A stretch of 61,222 bases of DNA from Magnetospirillum fulvum MGU-K5 (GTDB taxonomy: Bacteria; Pseudomonadota; Alphaproteobacteria; Rhodospirillales; Magnetospirillaceae), in the NCBI RefSeq assembly GCF_000442515.1, contig NZ_AQPH01000015.1, forward strand, positions 1 to 61,222, given 5' to 3'. Of the stretch, positions 26,331 to 34,927 are shown piece after piece. Numbering within the stretch: the first letter of the stretch is position 1; the number at the start of each line of letters is the position of its first letter. The translations under genes were made by a program, and so were the position numbers. Below the pieces are notes generated by a model that saw only the letters and a program-made list of their open reading frames with translations, was not told the origin of the DNA and searched no databases.

Positions 26331-28349
26331 ATGGATGCGGCGAAGATGGCGGAAATCGAACGGCTGGCCGCTCAGTCCGAGGCGTTGTACCGCGCCGGAC
26401 GCCTAAACGAGGCCGAGGCGGCTTGCCGCCGTCTGGCCGGTTTGCTGCCCGACCATCCGATGATTCATTACAATCTCGCCCGGGTGCAGAAGGATCGCGG
26501 CAAGCTGGCTCCCGCCGCCGCCTCGTTGCGCCGCGCCGTCGCCCTGGCTCCCGAGATGGCCGAGGCCTGGCTCAATCTGGGGATGCTGTTGACCGAATCC
26601 GGCCGTCACGACGAGGCCGAGGCGGCGTTCACCTCCGGTCTGGCTGTCCGGCCCACTCTGTGGACGCTGTGGGCGGGGCTGGCCCGAATCCAGCTTGCCC
26701 GGGGACAGCGCGCCGCCGCCGCACTAACATTGCTCCGCGCCCTCGAGATCGCCCCCAATACCCCGGCGCTGCTGGTCAATCTCGGCAATCTGCGGCTGGA
26801 AGAGGGTCAGGTCGGCGAGGCGGCGGCGCTGTTCGAACAGGCGGTGGCGCTGGCCCCCACGATGCACGAAGCGCTGTTGGGAGCCGCCAACGCGATCCGC
26901 CGCGTCGGTGACCCGCTGGTCGCGCTTGAGTATTACCGCCGCGCCGTCGCCGCCCGTCCCGGCGATCTTGCCCTGGCCGGACGGCTGGCCGAAGCGCGTC
27001 TCAGCCTGTGCGATTGGGAGGGCGTCGAGCGTCTGCGCCCCGATCTGGTCGCCCCGGCGCTGGCCCAGCCCGGATCGGTGATCGGGCCGATGCAGGCCTT
27101 GGCCCTGCCGCTGAGCCTCAGTCCGGCCGAGGGGCTGACGATCGCTCGCCGCCGTGCCGAACAGGTCGTCGCCGAGGCCAAGGCGCAGGGGGCATCGCCC
27201 CGGATCAATCGGCCGGGCAAGCGCGACCGCCTCACCATCGGCTATCTGTCCGCCGACTTCCACGACCACCCGACCAGCCATCTGATGCGCGGCCTGTTTT
27301 CCGCTCATGACCGGGCGGCGGTGCGGGTGGCGGCGCTGTCGCTTGGACCCGATGATAACAGCGCCTATCGCCGCGCCGTGCGCGAGGGCTCGGATCTGTT
27401 CCTCGATCTCGCCGCCCTGGACAATGGGGCCGCCGCCGCCGCGATTGCCGAGGCGGGAATCGACATCCTGGTTGATATCAACGTCCACACCCGAGGCAAC
27501 CGGCTGGCGCTCACCGCGCTGAGGCCCGCGCCGCTGGCGGTCAATTGGCTGGGCCTGCCGGGGACCAGCGGCGCGTCCTTTATCGATTGGGCCATCGTCG
27601 ATCGAATCGTTGCCCCGCCCGGGGCCGAGGCCGGGTTCTCGGAAAGCCTGCTGGTGTTGCCCCACTGCTATCAGCCCAACGACCGCACCCAGCCGATCGC
27701 CCCCGACGCGCCCGACCGCGCCGAATGCGGTCTGCCCGAGGGCGCTTTCGTGTTCTGCTGCTTCAATCAGGCCTACAAGATCGAGCCGGTGATGTTTAGC
27801 CGCTGGATGCGGATTCTTGACCGGGTGCCGGGATCGGTGCTGTGGCTGCTGGGCGAGTCGCGTGCGGTCGAAGACAATCTCCGCCGCGAGGCCCAGGCGC
27901 GCGGGATCGACCCGGCCCGGCTGGTGTTTGCCTCCCGCCTGCCCAAGCCCCGCCATCTGGCCCGGCATCGTCACGCCGATCTGGGACTCGATACCTTGTT
28001 CTATAATGCCCACACCACCGCCAGCGACGCACTGTGGGCCGGGCTGCCGCTGCTGACCGCGCCGGGGCCGACTTTTGCCGCCCGGGTCGGGGCCAGCCTG
28101 TTGACCGCGCTGGGCCTCACCGATCTGATTTGCCCCGATCTCGATGCCTATGAGGAAAAAGCGGTGGCGCTGGCAAGCGATCCGGCGGCGCTGGCCGCTG
28201 TGCGGGAGCGGCTGGCGGCGGCGCGTCTGACCCAGCCGCTGTTCGATACCGAGCGTTTTGCCCGCGATCTCGAACGCGGCTTTGCCCTGATCTGGGAGGC
28301 GGCGCGCGCCGGGCACCGCCCGCGCCGGTTGGAGGTTCCGGCGCAATAA
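26331..28349 (+). CDS. TPR / O-GlcNAc-transferase-like (SPINDLY) protein
   Basis: A 672-residue protein. Residues of about 1-250 are TPR repeats (for example LYRAGRLNEAEAACRRLAGLLPDHPMIHYNLA). From about residue 300 follows an OGT-type glycosyltransferase: RLTIGYLSADFHDHPTSHLMRGLF, DILVDINVHTRGNRL, PLAVNWLGLPGTSGASFIDW, FVFCCFNQAYKIEPVMFSRWMRIL, and LDTLFYNAHTTASDALWAGLPLLT for sugar-nucleotide binding. Bacterial homologues glycosylate proteins such as flagellin, but the target is not evident here. The frame is open far upstream; ATG 26331 is chosen because TPR sequence starts just after it. Confidence 0.85.
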   Translation: MDAAKMAEIERLAAQSEALYRAGRLNEAEAACRRLAGLLPDHPMIHYNLARVQKDRGKLAPAAASLRRAVALAPEMAEAWLNLGMLLTESGRHDEAEAAFTSGLAVRPTLWTLWAGLARIQLARGQRAAAALTLLRALEIAPNTPALLVNLGNLRLEEGQVGEAAALFEQAVALAPTMHEALLGAANAIRRVGDPLVALEYYRRAVAARPGDLALAGRLAEARLSLCDWEGVERLRPDLVAPALAQPGSVIGPMQALALPLSLSPAEGLTIARRRAEQVVAEAKAQGASPRINRPGKRDRLTIGYLSADFHDHPTSHLMRGLFSAHDRAAVRVAALSLGPDDNSAYRRAVREGSDLFLDLAALDNGAAAAAIAEAGIDILVDINVHTRGNRLALTALRPAPLAVNWLGLPGTSGASFIDWAIVDRIVAPPGAEAGFSESLLVLPHCYQPNDRTQPIAPDAPDRAECGLPEGAFVFCCFNQAYKIEPVMFSRWMRILDRVPGSVLWLLGESRAVEDNLRREAQARGIDPARLVFASRLPKPRHLARHRHADLGLDTLFYNAHTTASDALWAGLPLLTAPGPTFAARVGASLLTALGLTDLICPDLDAYEEKAVALASDPAALAAVRERLAAARLTQPLFDTERFARDLERGFALIWEAARAGHRPRRLEVPAQ

Positions 28350-28358
28350 GGCGGACGG

Positions 28359-28865
28359 TCAGTCGGCGACGATTGCCTCGTCCGGGTCTTCGGCCCAATC
28401 GGCATCGGGGCGGGGGACGCTGGTGATCCAGCGTTCCAGTTCCAGCACGTGTTCCTCCTCCTCCGCCGCCATTTCGGCGGCGAGGCGGCGGATTTCAGCG
28501 GTTTCGCCGTCCTTGGCCCGGGCGGCATAGAAATCGCGGCCACGCCGTTCGTTGTCGAGGGCGAAGGTCAGGGCGTGATAGGGCGTCATCCGGTAATGAG
28601 TGCCATCGACCGCGCCGACTTCCGGCGGTTCGAAGGTATTCCAGCGATATTGCCAGGATTTCAATTCGGGCAATTCGTGTGGGACGGTGCGTTCGGCAAC
28701 CGAGGCGGCGTGGCGGCGCGAGAATGCCGACATCTGCCGGAACAGGTCCGCGACCTCGGGATTGTTGTGAACGTCCATGGTATCGGCCAGTTCGTCGTAA
28801 CGATCCGCCGCTTCGTTTTCCATGGCCAGGGCATGGGCGAGAAAAGTGGCAACCTTGGACGGCAT
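28359..28865 (-). CDS. Ferritin-like / rubrerythrin-type protein
   Basis: A 168-residue four-helix-bundle protein with Glu/His iron ligands: NEAADRYDELADTMD and FSRRHAASV in the first helix pair, ALDNERRGRDFYAARAKD and EMAAEEEEHVLELERWI in the second. It lacks the C-terminal rubredoxin domain. ATG 28865 has GGAGG 9 nt upstream; an ATG 9 nt earlier sits directly on that ribosome site. Related proteins handle iron or peroxide or support respiratory enzymes. It is convergent with the OGT-like gene and stands alone. Confidence 0.8.
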   Translation of the reverse strand: MPSKVATFLAHALAMENEAADRYDELADTMDVHNNPEVADLFRQMSAFSRRHAASVAERTVPHELPELKSWQYRWNTFEPPEVGAVDGTHYRMTPYHALTFALDNERRGRDFYAARAKDGETAEIRRLAAEMAAEEEEHVLELERWITSVPRPDADWAEDPDEAIVAD

Positions 28866-29080
28866 GTCGGACATCCTCCGTGCGGAAAGGTCGCGGTCGC
28901 GATCCCTTGACCGGCGATCCGGTCGGTTCACCCCACACTATGCGCCAAGCGGCGAGGGGAGGCCAACACCCCAGGGTGGGGGGTGACTTTCGTCTGCTCA
29001 TCGTGACAGGCGCAAGAATGAGGTCTAAGGTTGATGCAATCGCTTCTTCCCCTTCCTTTTCTTCCCCCGCGAGGAGTTCC

Positions 29081-30586
29081 ATGAAGATTGCGTTTTCCAA
29101 GCCGTCTGTGCCCGCCCAGGGCGCCGTGGTCGTCGCTATTGCCGAAGGCGGTCTGCTGTCCGCCACCGCTCAGTCGCTTGATGCCGAGACCAAGGGCAGC
29201 CTGGGACGGGCCATCGCCGCCAGCCGCTTCGAGGGCAAGAAGGGCCAGACCCTGACCCTGCTGGCGCCTGCGGGCCTCGCCGCCTCGCGCGTGCTGCTGG
29301 TCGGGATCGGCAAGCCCAAGGATTTCGACGCCCAGGCCGCCCAGGCGTTCGGCGGCAATGCCGCCGCCGCCCTGCTGAGCTCGGGCGAGACCGACGCCGC
29401 GATCGCGATCGACACCTTCCCGGTCCAGCCGCTGTCCCCGGCCGAAGTCGCCGCCCAGACCGCCTTTGGTGCCCGGCTGCGCTCCTATCGCTTCGACAAG
29501 TACCGCACCAAGGAAAAGAAGGACGAGAAGCCGTCCCTGAAGCGGCTGACCGTGCAGGTCGAGGCGCTGGCCGATGCTAAATCCTCCTTTGCCCGTCTCG
29601 ACAAGCTGGCCGAGGCGATCGATTTCACCCGCGATCTGGTCAGCGAACCGGCCAATATCATCCATCCGGAAAGCCTCGCCGCCCAGGCCGAGACCCTGAC
29701 CGCGCTGGGTGTCGAGGTCGAGATCCTCGGCGAGAAGCAGATGCGCAAGCTCGGCATGGGCGCGCTGCTGGGCGTCGGCCAGGGTTCGGAACACGAATCC
29801 AAGCTGGTGGTGATGCGCTGGCAGGGGGCCGAGGATACCAAGGCCGCCCCGGTTGCTTTCGTCGGCAAGGGCGTCACCTTTGATTCCGGCGGGATCTCGA
29901 TCAAGCCGGCCGGCGGTATGGAAGAGATGAAGTGGGACATGGCCGGTTCGGCCACCGTGATCGGCACGATCCGCGCCCTGGCCGCCCGCAAGGCCAAGGT
30001 CAACGCCGTCGGCGTGGTCGGGCTGGTCGAGAACATGCCGTCGGGCACCGCGCAGCGTCCCGGTGACGTCGTCACCTCGATGTCGGGCCAGACGATCGAG
30101 GTCATCAATACCGACGCCGAGGGCCGGTTGGTTCTCGCCGATGCGCTGTGGTACACCCAGGATCGCTTCAAGCCGAAATTCATGGTCGATCTCGCCACCT
30201 TGACCGGGGCGATCATCATTTCGCTGGGTCATGAATATGCCGGTCTGTTCTCGGGCGATGACCGTCTGGCCGACCGTCTCACCGCCGCGGGTAAGGCGGT
30301 GGGCGAGCCTTTGTGGCGGTTGCCGCTGGGCGAGGCCTATGACAAGCAGATCAAGTCCGACATCGCCGATATGAAGAATGTCGGCGGGCGCGAGGGCGGA
30401 TCGATCACCGCCGCCCAGTTCCTGAAGCGCTTCACCAACGACGTGCCGTGGGCTCATCTCGATATTGCCGGAACGGCGTGGTCGAAGAAGGACACCGCGA
30501 CCTGCCCGAAGGGAGCGACCGCGTTCGGCGTGCGCCTGCTCGATCGTCTGGTTGCCGATCATTACGAGGAAAAGGGGAGCAAGTAG
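29081..30586 (+). CDS. pepA: Leucyl aminopeptidase (M17)
   Basis: A 501-residue cytoplasmic metallopeptidase that removes N-terminal residues, usually a hexamer. The catalytic region has the two-metal ligands and active Lys/Arg: VGKGVTFDSGGISIKPAGGM, KWDMAGSATVIG and NTDAEGRLVLADAL, all intact. The N-terminal macro-like domain (about 1-170) is present. ATG 29081 follows GAGGAG. Only 6 nt separate it from a second, diverged M17 gene, which makes a tandem paralogous pair. PepA homologues in other bacteria also bind DNA; this cannot be judged here. Confidence 0.95.
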   Translation: MKIAFSKPSVPAQGAVVVAIAEGGLLSATAQSLDAETKGSLGRAIAASRFEGKKGQTLTLLAPAGLAASRVLLVGIGKPKDFDAQAAQAFGGNAAAALLSSGETDAAIAIDTFPVQPLSPAEVAAQTAFGARLRSYRFDKYRTKEKKDEKPSLKRLTVQVEALADAKSSFARLDKLAEAIDFTRDLVSEPANIIHPESLAAQAETLTALGVEVEILGEKQMRKLGMGALLGVGQGSEHESKLVVMRWQGAEDTKAAPVAFVGKGVTFDSGGISIKPAGGMEEMKWDMAGSATVIGTIRALAARKAKVNAVGVVGLVENMPSGTAQRPGDVVTSMSGQTIEVINTDAEGRLVLADALWYTQDRFKPKFMVDLATLTGAIIISLGHEYAGLFSGDDRLADRLTAAGKAVGEPLWRLPLGEAYDKQIKSDIADMKNVGGREGGSITAAQFLKRFTNDVPWAHLDIAGTAWSKKDTATCPKGATAFGVRLLDRLVADHYEEKGSK

Positions 30587-30592
30587 GCCGCC

Positions 30593-32062
30593 GTGCGTAT
30601 TTCCTTCGCCCGGCCGTCAGAGGCTCCTCTGGCCGGAACCGTCGCCGTCGGCCTGGGTCGGCGGCGGCAAGCGGGGGCGGCGTTTGCCGCCCTCGACCTC
30701 GATGGTCGGCTGCTCGGGGCATTGAAACAGGTCGGCTTTACCGGCGATGTCGGCGAGGCCGAACTGTTTCTGGCGCCTCCGCATCCGCTCGATTGCCTGA
30801 TCGTGCTGGGACTGGGCGGGGCCAAATCGCCCAAACCCGGTCGGCTGCGCCGGATCGGTGGCGCTCTGCTTGATGCGTTCGACGAATCCGGCGCGGTCAA
30901 CGCCTTAGCCGCGCTCGATCTGCCGCCCGAACTGGCGGCCGAGTTGGCCTATGGGCTGCGGCTGAAATCCTATCGTCCGATGCGCAAGTACCGGACCCGG
31001 CTCGATCCCGATGACGAGGACGACCGCCCCCCGCTGCTGGAGGCGGTGACGATCACCACCGACGATCCGGCCCGCGCCGAAGCCCTGTTCGCCCAGCGCG
31101 ACGCAGTGGCCCAGGGCGTGTTCCTTGCCCGCGATCTGACCGACGAACCGGGCAATGTGCTGGGGCCGGACGAATTCGTCACCCAGGCCCGCGCCCTGGA
31201 AGTCCTGGGGGTCGAGGTAACGGTGCTGGACGAGGCCGAAATCGCCGCCGCCGGGCTGGGGCTGCTGGCGGCGGTGGGGCAGGGCAGCGCACGGCCGCCC
31301 CGGCTGGTGCTGTTGCGCTGGCGGGGGGACGCACGGCCGCCACTGGTGCTGGTCGGCAAGGGGATCACCTTTGATTCCGGCGGCATCACCATCAAGGCCG
31401 ATGACGACGAAATGGAGCTAATGAAGGCCGACATGGCCGGAGCGGCGGCGGTGATCGGGGCGATTCGCGCCGTCGCCGGACGCAAGGCCCGGTCGCATGT
31501 CGTCGGCGTGCTGGCGCTCGCGGAAAACATGCCGTCGGGCCGGGCGCAACGTCCGGGCGACGTGTGGACTTCTGCGGCCGGTCTGACCGTCGAGGTGATC
31601 GACACCGACGCCGAGGGGCGGCTGGTGCTGGCCGATGCGCTGGCCTATGCCGCGCGGATCTTGAAGCCGCGGGCGATGGTCGATATCGCCACCCTGACCG
31701 GCACGGTCGAAGAGGTGCTGGGCGATTTCTATGCCGGTCTTTACGCCAATGACGACACATTGGCGGCGCGGTTGCTGAAACTGGGCAAGGCCGAGGCCGA
31801 GCCGTTATGGCGGCTGCCGATCACCGAATCCTGCGACGAGGACATCAAGTCCGACATTGCCGATCTGCGCAATTGTTCCTGGGGCGAGGTGCCCGACAAT
31901 GATGATGCCGCCCGCTTTTTGTGGCATTTCGTTCCGCCCGAATTGCCCTGGGCCCATATCGACATGGCCGGAAAGGAATTCGCCGACGAGGACGACCCGC
32001 TTTGTCCGGAATCGACGACCGGCTTCGGGGTGCGGCTGTTCGATGCCCTGGCCGGGGGATAG
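30593..32062 (+). CDS. Second M17 leucyl aminopeptidase paralog
   Basis: A 489-residue paralog of the preceding pepA. The metal and catalytic residues are kept (VGKGITFDSGGITIK, MKADMAGAAAV, DTDAEGRLVLADAL), so it should be active. The N-terminal domain is strongly diverged, and the loop after the second motif is acidic (ADDDEMELM) where pepA has PAGGMEEM. The start is GTG 30593. Gene order and spacing suggest an operon arising by duplication; the two proteins may form mixed hexamers or differ in substrate. Confidence 0.9.
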   Translation: MRISFARPSEAPLAGTVAVGLGRRRQAGAAFAALDLDGRLLGALKQVGFTGDVGEAELFLAPPHPLDCLIVLGLGGAKSPKPGRLRRIGGALLDAFDESGAVNALAALDLPPELAAELAYGLRLKSYRPMRKYRTRLDPDDEDDRPPLLEAVTITTDDPARAEALFAQRDAVAQGVFLARDLTDEPGNVLGPDEFVTQARALEVLGVEVTVLDEAEIAAAGLGLLAAVGQGSARPPRLVLLRWRGDARPPLVLVGKGITFDSGGITIKADDDEMELMKADMAGAAAVIGAIRAVAGRKARSHVVGVLALAENMPSGRAQRPGDVWTSAAGLTVEVIDTDAEGRLVLADALAYAARILKPRAMVDIATLTGTVEEVLGDFYAGLYANDDTLAARLLKLGKAEAEPLWRLPITESCDEDIKSDIADLRNCSWGEVPDNDDAARFLWHFVPPELPWAHIDMAGKEFADEDDPLCPESTTGFGVRLFDALAGG

Positions 32063-32080
32063 GATTGCGCCGTGGCACGT

Positions 32081-32104
32081 CTCGCCCCCGATACCGGGGG
32101 CGAG
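32081..32104 (+). terminator. Hairpin after the M17 pair
   Basis: CTCGCCCCCG-ATAC-CGGGGGCGAG is a perfect 10-bp stem, 18 nt past the stop. There is no T-run, so it is a Rho-type or palindromic-repeat element rather than a classic intrinsic terminator. Confidence 0.5.
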
Positions 32105-32124
32105 TAACCAATGATGGTTCTGAT

Positions 32125-32568
32125 ATGATGAAGATACGCCCCTCTGCCGGGCATGACCTGCCGCACGTCATGGAAATATGGCGCCGTGCCGTCGATGCGA
32201 CTCATCACTTTCTGTCCCCTGAGGATCGGGTCGCAATCGAGGCCGAACTGTCCACCTTCCTGCCCCAGGTGTCGCTGACGCTCGCTGTCGATCAGTCGGA
32301 CCGGCCGCTTGGTTTCATGTTTCTCCATGACGGGCATATGGAGGCGCTGTTCATCCACCCGGATCATCACGGCCAGGGGATTGGAACGGCGCTGGTGGCC
32401 GAGGCGTTGGCCCGCCATCCCGAGCTGACCACCGATGTCAACGAACAGAACAGCCAGGCGATCGGGTTCTATCAGCGACTTGGCTTTGAACGGATCGGAC
32501 GGTCGGACAAAGATGGGCAGGGGCGGCCCTATCCGCTTCTCCATCTGCGGTTCCGACCGGCCGCGTAG
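32125..32568 (+). CDS. GNAT acetyltransferase (YjaB-like)
   Basis: A 147-residue cytoplasmic acetyltransferase. Motif A for acetyl-CoA is LFIHPDHHGQGIGTALVAEAL (about residue 75), followed by DVNEQNSQAIGFYQRLGFERIGR, the usual motif B. The N-terminal segment VMEIWRRAVDATHHFLSPED and the overall layout are those of the YjaB/YjdJ-like group. The start is the first of two adjacent ATGs (32125). Substrate is unknown. It sits between the M17 pair and holC without obvious functional link. Confidence 0.85.
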   Translation: MMKIRPSAGHDLPHVMEIWRRAVDATHHFLSPEDRVAIEAELSTFLPQVSLTLAVDQSDRPLGFMFLHDGHMEALFIHPDHHGQGIGTALVAEALARHPELTTDVNEQNSQAIGFYQRLGFERIGRSDKDGQGRPYPLLHLRFRPAA

Positions 32569-32633
32569 ATGACGCCCGCGGGATGGCCGAGCGCTGCTAG
32601 CCGTGCCGAGGCCGCCATGCTAAAGGTTCGGAC

Positions 32634-33101
32634 ATGACCCGGATCGGCTTTTATCATCTCACCCGCTGGCCGCTGGAAGACGCGTTGCCGCGCCTGCTGG
32701 AAAAGGTTCTGGCGGCGGGGCTGCGGGTGGTGGTGCTGGCGGGCTCGCCCGAGCGGGTCCAGTCGCTGTCCGACCGGCTGTGGACCTACCAGCCGGATTC
32801 GTGGCTGCCGCATGGCAGCGCTCGCGACGGCGAGGCTGCGTTGCAGCCGGTCTGGCTGACCAATGAGGAGGAAAACCCCAACGGAGCGACGGTTTTGGTC
32901 GCCTGCGATGGGGCCGTTCCCACCGCGATCGACGGGTTCGACCGTTGCCTCGATCTGTTCGACGGCACCGATCCGCAGGCAGTGGCGGCGGCGCGGCTCC
33001 GCTGGAAACAATGGAAAGAGGCCGGTCACGTCCTGACCTATTACCAGCAGAGCGAAAGCGGCGGCTGGGTCGAAAAAGCCAGCACCGAAACCGCGTCGTA
33101 A
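32634..33101 (+). CDS. holC: DNA polymerase III chi subunit
   Basis: A 155-residue clamp-loader accessory protein linking the polymerase to SSB. The family hallmarks are the opening RIGFYHLTRWPLEDALPRLLEKVLAAG, RLWTYQPDSWLPHG (about 48-62), the LVACDG segment (about 88) and a C-terminal RWKQWKEAGHVLTYYQQSESGGWVEK. Alphaproteobacterial HolC has this length. It is convergent with the sensor kinase that ends at 33124. Confidence 0.92.
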   Translation: MTRIGFYHLTRWPLEDALPRLLEKVLAAGLRVVVLAGSPERVQSLSDRLWTYQPDSWLPHGSARDGEAALQPVWLTNEEENPNGATVLVACDGAVPTAIDGFDRCLDLFDGTDPQAVAAARLRWKQWKEAGHVLTYYQQSESGGWVEKASTETAS

Positions 33102-33123
33102 CCGTTTGAGGGAGGCGTCGGCT

Positions 33124-34866
33124 CTAGCCTCGTGGCACCACGACGCCGAAACACGAGCCCCGGTTGGCCAGGGTGCGGACCTCGAGCGAGTGGTTAAGCA
33201 ATCCCGCCATCCGCCGCACCACGCCCAAACCCAGACCCAGCCCGCGCGAATCCGCCGCCATCCCCGGCCGGTCGATCCGGGTGAAATCGTCGAAAATCTT
33301 GGCAACCTTGCTGGCGGGAATGCCGATCCCGGTGTCCCAGACCTGGATCGCGACATGGTCGCCGCGATGACGGCAGCCGATCAGCACCCCGCCGGTTTCA
33401 GTATAGCGGACGGCGTTGACCAACAGGTTGCGCAACAACCGTTCCAGCAGAACCGGATCGCTGACGATTCGGGCGTCGGTGGGCACCGCGCCGATCGACA
33501 ACCCCCGTGCGGTTGCTTCGGGTTCGATCTGATCGACCAGGGCGGCCAGCAGCGGCATCAGCCGGAACGTGCTGAGATTGGGCGTGATCTTGCCCGCTTC
33601 CAGCGCCGAGACGTCGAGCAGCGATCCCAGCAGCGAATTGGTGGCCTCGATACTGCGGCGCAGCTTATCGACGACGGCGACGGTACTGGGCTCGGTGATC
33701 CGGCTGGACAAAACTTCGGCGAACATCCCCGCCGCCTGAAGCGGCTGGCGCAGATCGTGGCTGGCGGCGGCAAGAAAGCGGGTCTTGCTCTCGTTGGCAA
33801 GGCGGGCTTCCTCGGCGCGGTGTTCGGCCTCTTCGGTCCGCTCCCGCACCCGCTGCTCCAATCCGGCCAGGATCGCCTGTTCGCGTCCGATGCCGCGAAA
33901 TGCCATTAGGGCCAGCCCGGCCACGGCGGTTCCGGCCAGCAGCATGGCAAGGCACAAAGCCCCCACCGTTGACCACCAGGGCGCCAACACCTCGTCGAGT
34001 GACATCCCGGCGACGACGACAATGTTGAAATCCTTTAGCTTTCGATAGGCGTTGATCCGTTCGATTCCGTCGAGGGGGGACGGGCCCAGGACCGTTCCGG
34101 TCGGCTTTTCCTTCAGCGCGGAGAGGAACAGTCCGTTCTGGAAGGACTTGCCGACGTACAATTCCGGATTGGGTTGACGCAGGATCAGCCCGTCTGGACC
34201 GGCGGCGGCGATCACACCCCCCTGTCCCAGGACCAGGGAATTGTAGAAATTGGTGAAATAGGTCGCGTGGATGCCACAGGCGACGACGCCGATGAAATTA
34301 CCCTGATCGTCCGAGACCCGACGGCTGACGGTGAAGATCAGATTGTTGCTGTAGCGGGCAAAGACCATCGGGGCGATGACCATCTCGGTCCCCTCGACAT
34401 GGGCTTTGAACCACGGCCGGTCGGACAGATTGACTGTTGTTCCGATCGGCGACGGGATCAGCGAGGCAATGGTATCGCCCTTGGAATCGATGACAACGAT
34501 ACTGCCGCGTTCGGGCAGGCTGGCCTGAAGATCGGCCAGTTGGTCCCGTTCCTGGGCATCGGTCAGTCTGCCATGGTGATGGGCGCGGGCAATTTCAGCC
34601 ATCCGCCGCAGCAACATATCGGTGGTGCCGAGCGTGCGGGTCAGTGTTTCGTCGAGAAGTCGAGCAACCCCAACTGTGTTCTCTTCGGCGTTTTCAATTG
34701 TCGATTGCCGGAGATGAATCAGAAAACCGGCCGAGCCGAGCAGCATCAAAGCGACGACGAGGATGACCAAGAGGCGAAGAATGCCTTTCAATTCATCCGG
34801 AGGACGACTCTTTTTTTCGACCTTAGATTGTGGGGAACTTAGGGTAATTTCGCCCACGGATGGCAC
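33124..34866 (-). CDS. dCache-type sensor histidine kinase
   Basis: A 580-residue inner-membrane kinase. A first helix (about 30-50) and a second (about 300-322) frame a double-Cache periplasmic sensor, with the typical SDRPWFKAH and GVVACGIHATYFTNFYNSL segments. A coiled coil (EEAEHRAEEARLANESK) leads to HisKA with ASHDLRQPLQAAG, then the HATPase N-box LLRNLLVNAVRYTETGG and G-boxes WDTGIGIP and GLGLGLGVV. No receiver domain or regulator gene adjoins, so it is an orphan. The Cache domain suggests an organic-acid or amino-acid ligand. Its kinase core resembles the cut kinase at 1-986. Confidence 0.9.
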   Translation of the reverse strand: MPSVGEITLSSPQSKVEKKSRPPDELKGILRLLVILVVALMLLGSAGFLIHLRQSTIENAEENTVGVARLLDETLTRTLGTTDMLLRRMAEIARAHHHGRLTDAQERDQLADLQASLPERGSIVVIDSKGDTIASLIPSPIGTTVNLSDRPWFKAHVEGTEMVIAPMVFARYSNNLIFTVSRRVSDDQGNFIGVVACGIHATYFTNFYNSLVLGQGGVIAAAGPDGLILRQPNPELYVGKSFQNGLFLSALKEKPTGTVLGPSPLDGIERINAYRKLKDFNIVVVAGMSLDEVLAPWWSTVGALCLAMLLAGTAVAGLALMAFRGIGREQAILAGLEQRVRERTEEAEHRAEEARLANESKTRFLAAASHDLRQPLQAAGMFAEVLSSRITEPSTVAVVDKLRRSIEATNSLLGSLLDVSALEAGKITPNLSTFRLMPLLAALVDQIEPEATARGLSIGAVPTDARIVSDPVLLERLLRNLLVNAVRYTETGGVLIGCRHRGDHVAIQVWDTGIGIPASKVAKIFDDFTRIDRPGMAADSRGLGLGLGVVRRMAGLLNHSLEVRTLANRGSCFGVVVPRG

Positions 34867-34927
34867 CTTCGGCTGCGTCTATCCTCAAGATGCTATACCT
34901 CTGGCAGGGGGAGGGGAAGCCCCCGAC

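Noticed and set aside
28928-30562. Long open frame antisense to pepA (544 codons)
   Set aside because: It is the mirror of pepA codon bias in a GC-rich genome; it has no domain, no ribosome site and it covers the whole active-site region of a certain gene. The same applies to frames opposite sbcC, pstA/pstC, the OGT-like gene and cimA.
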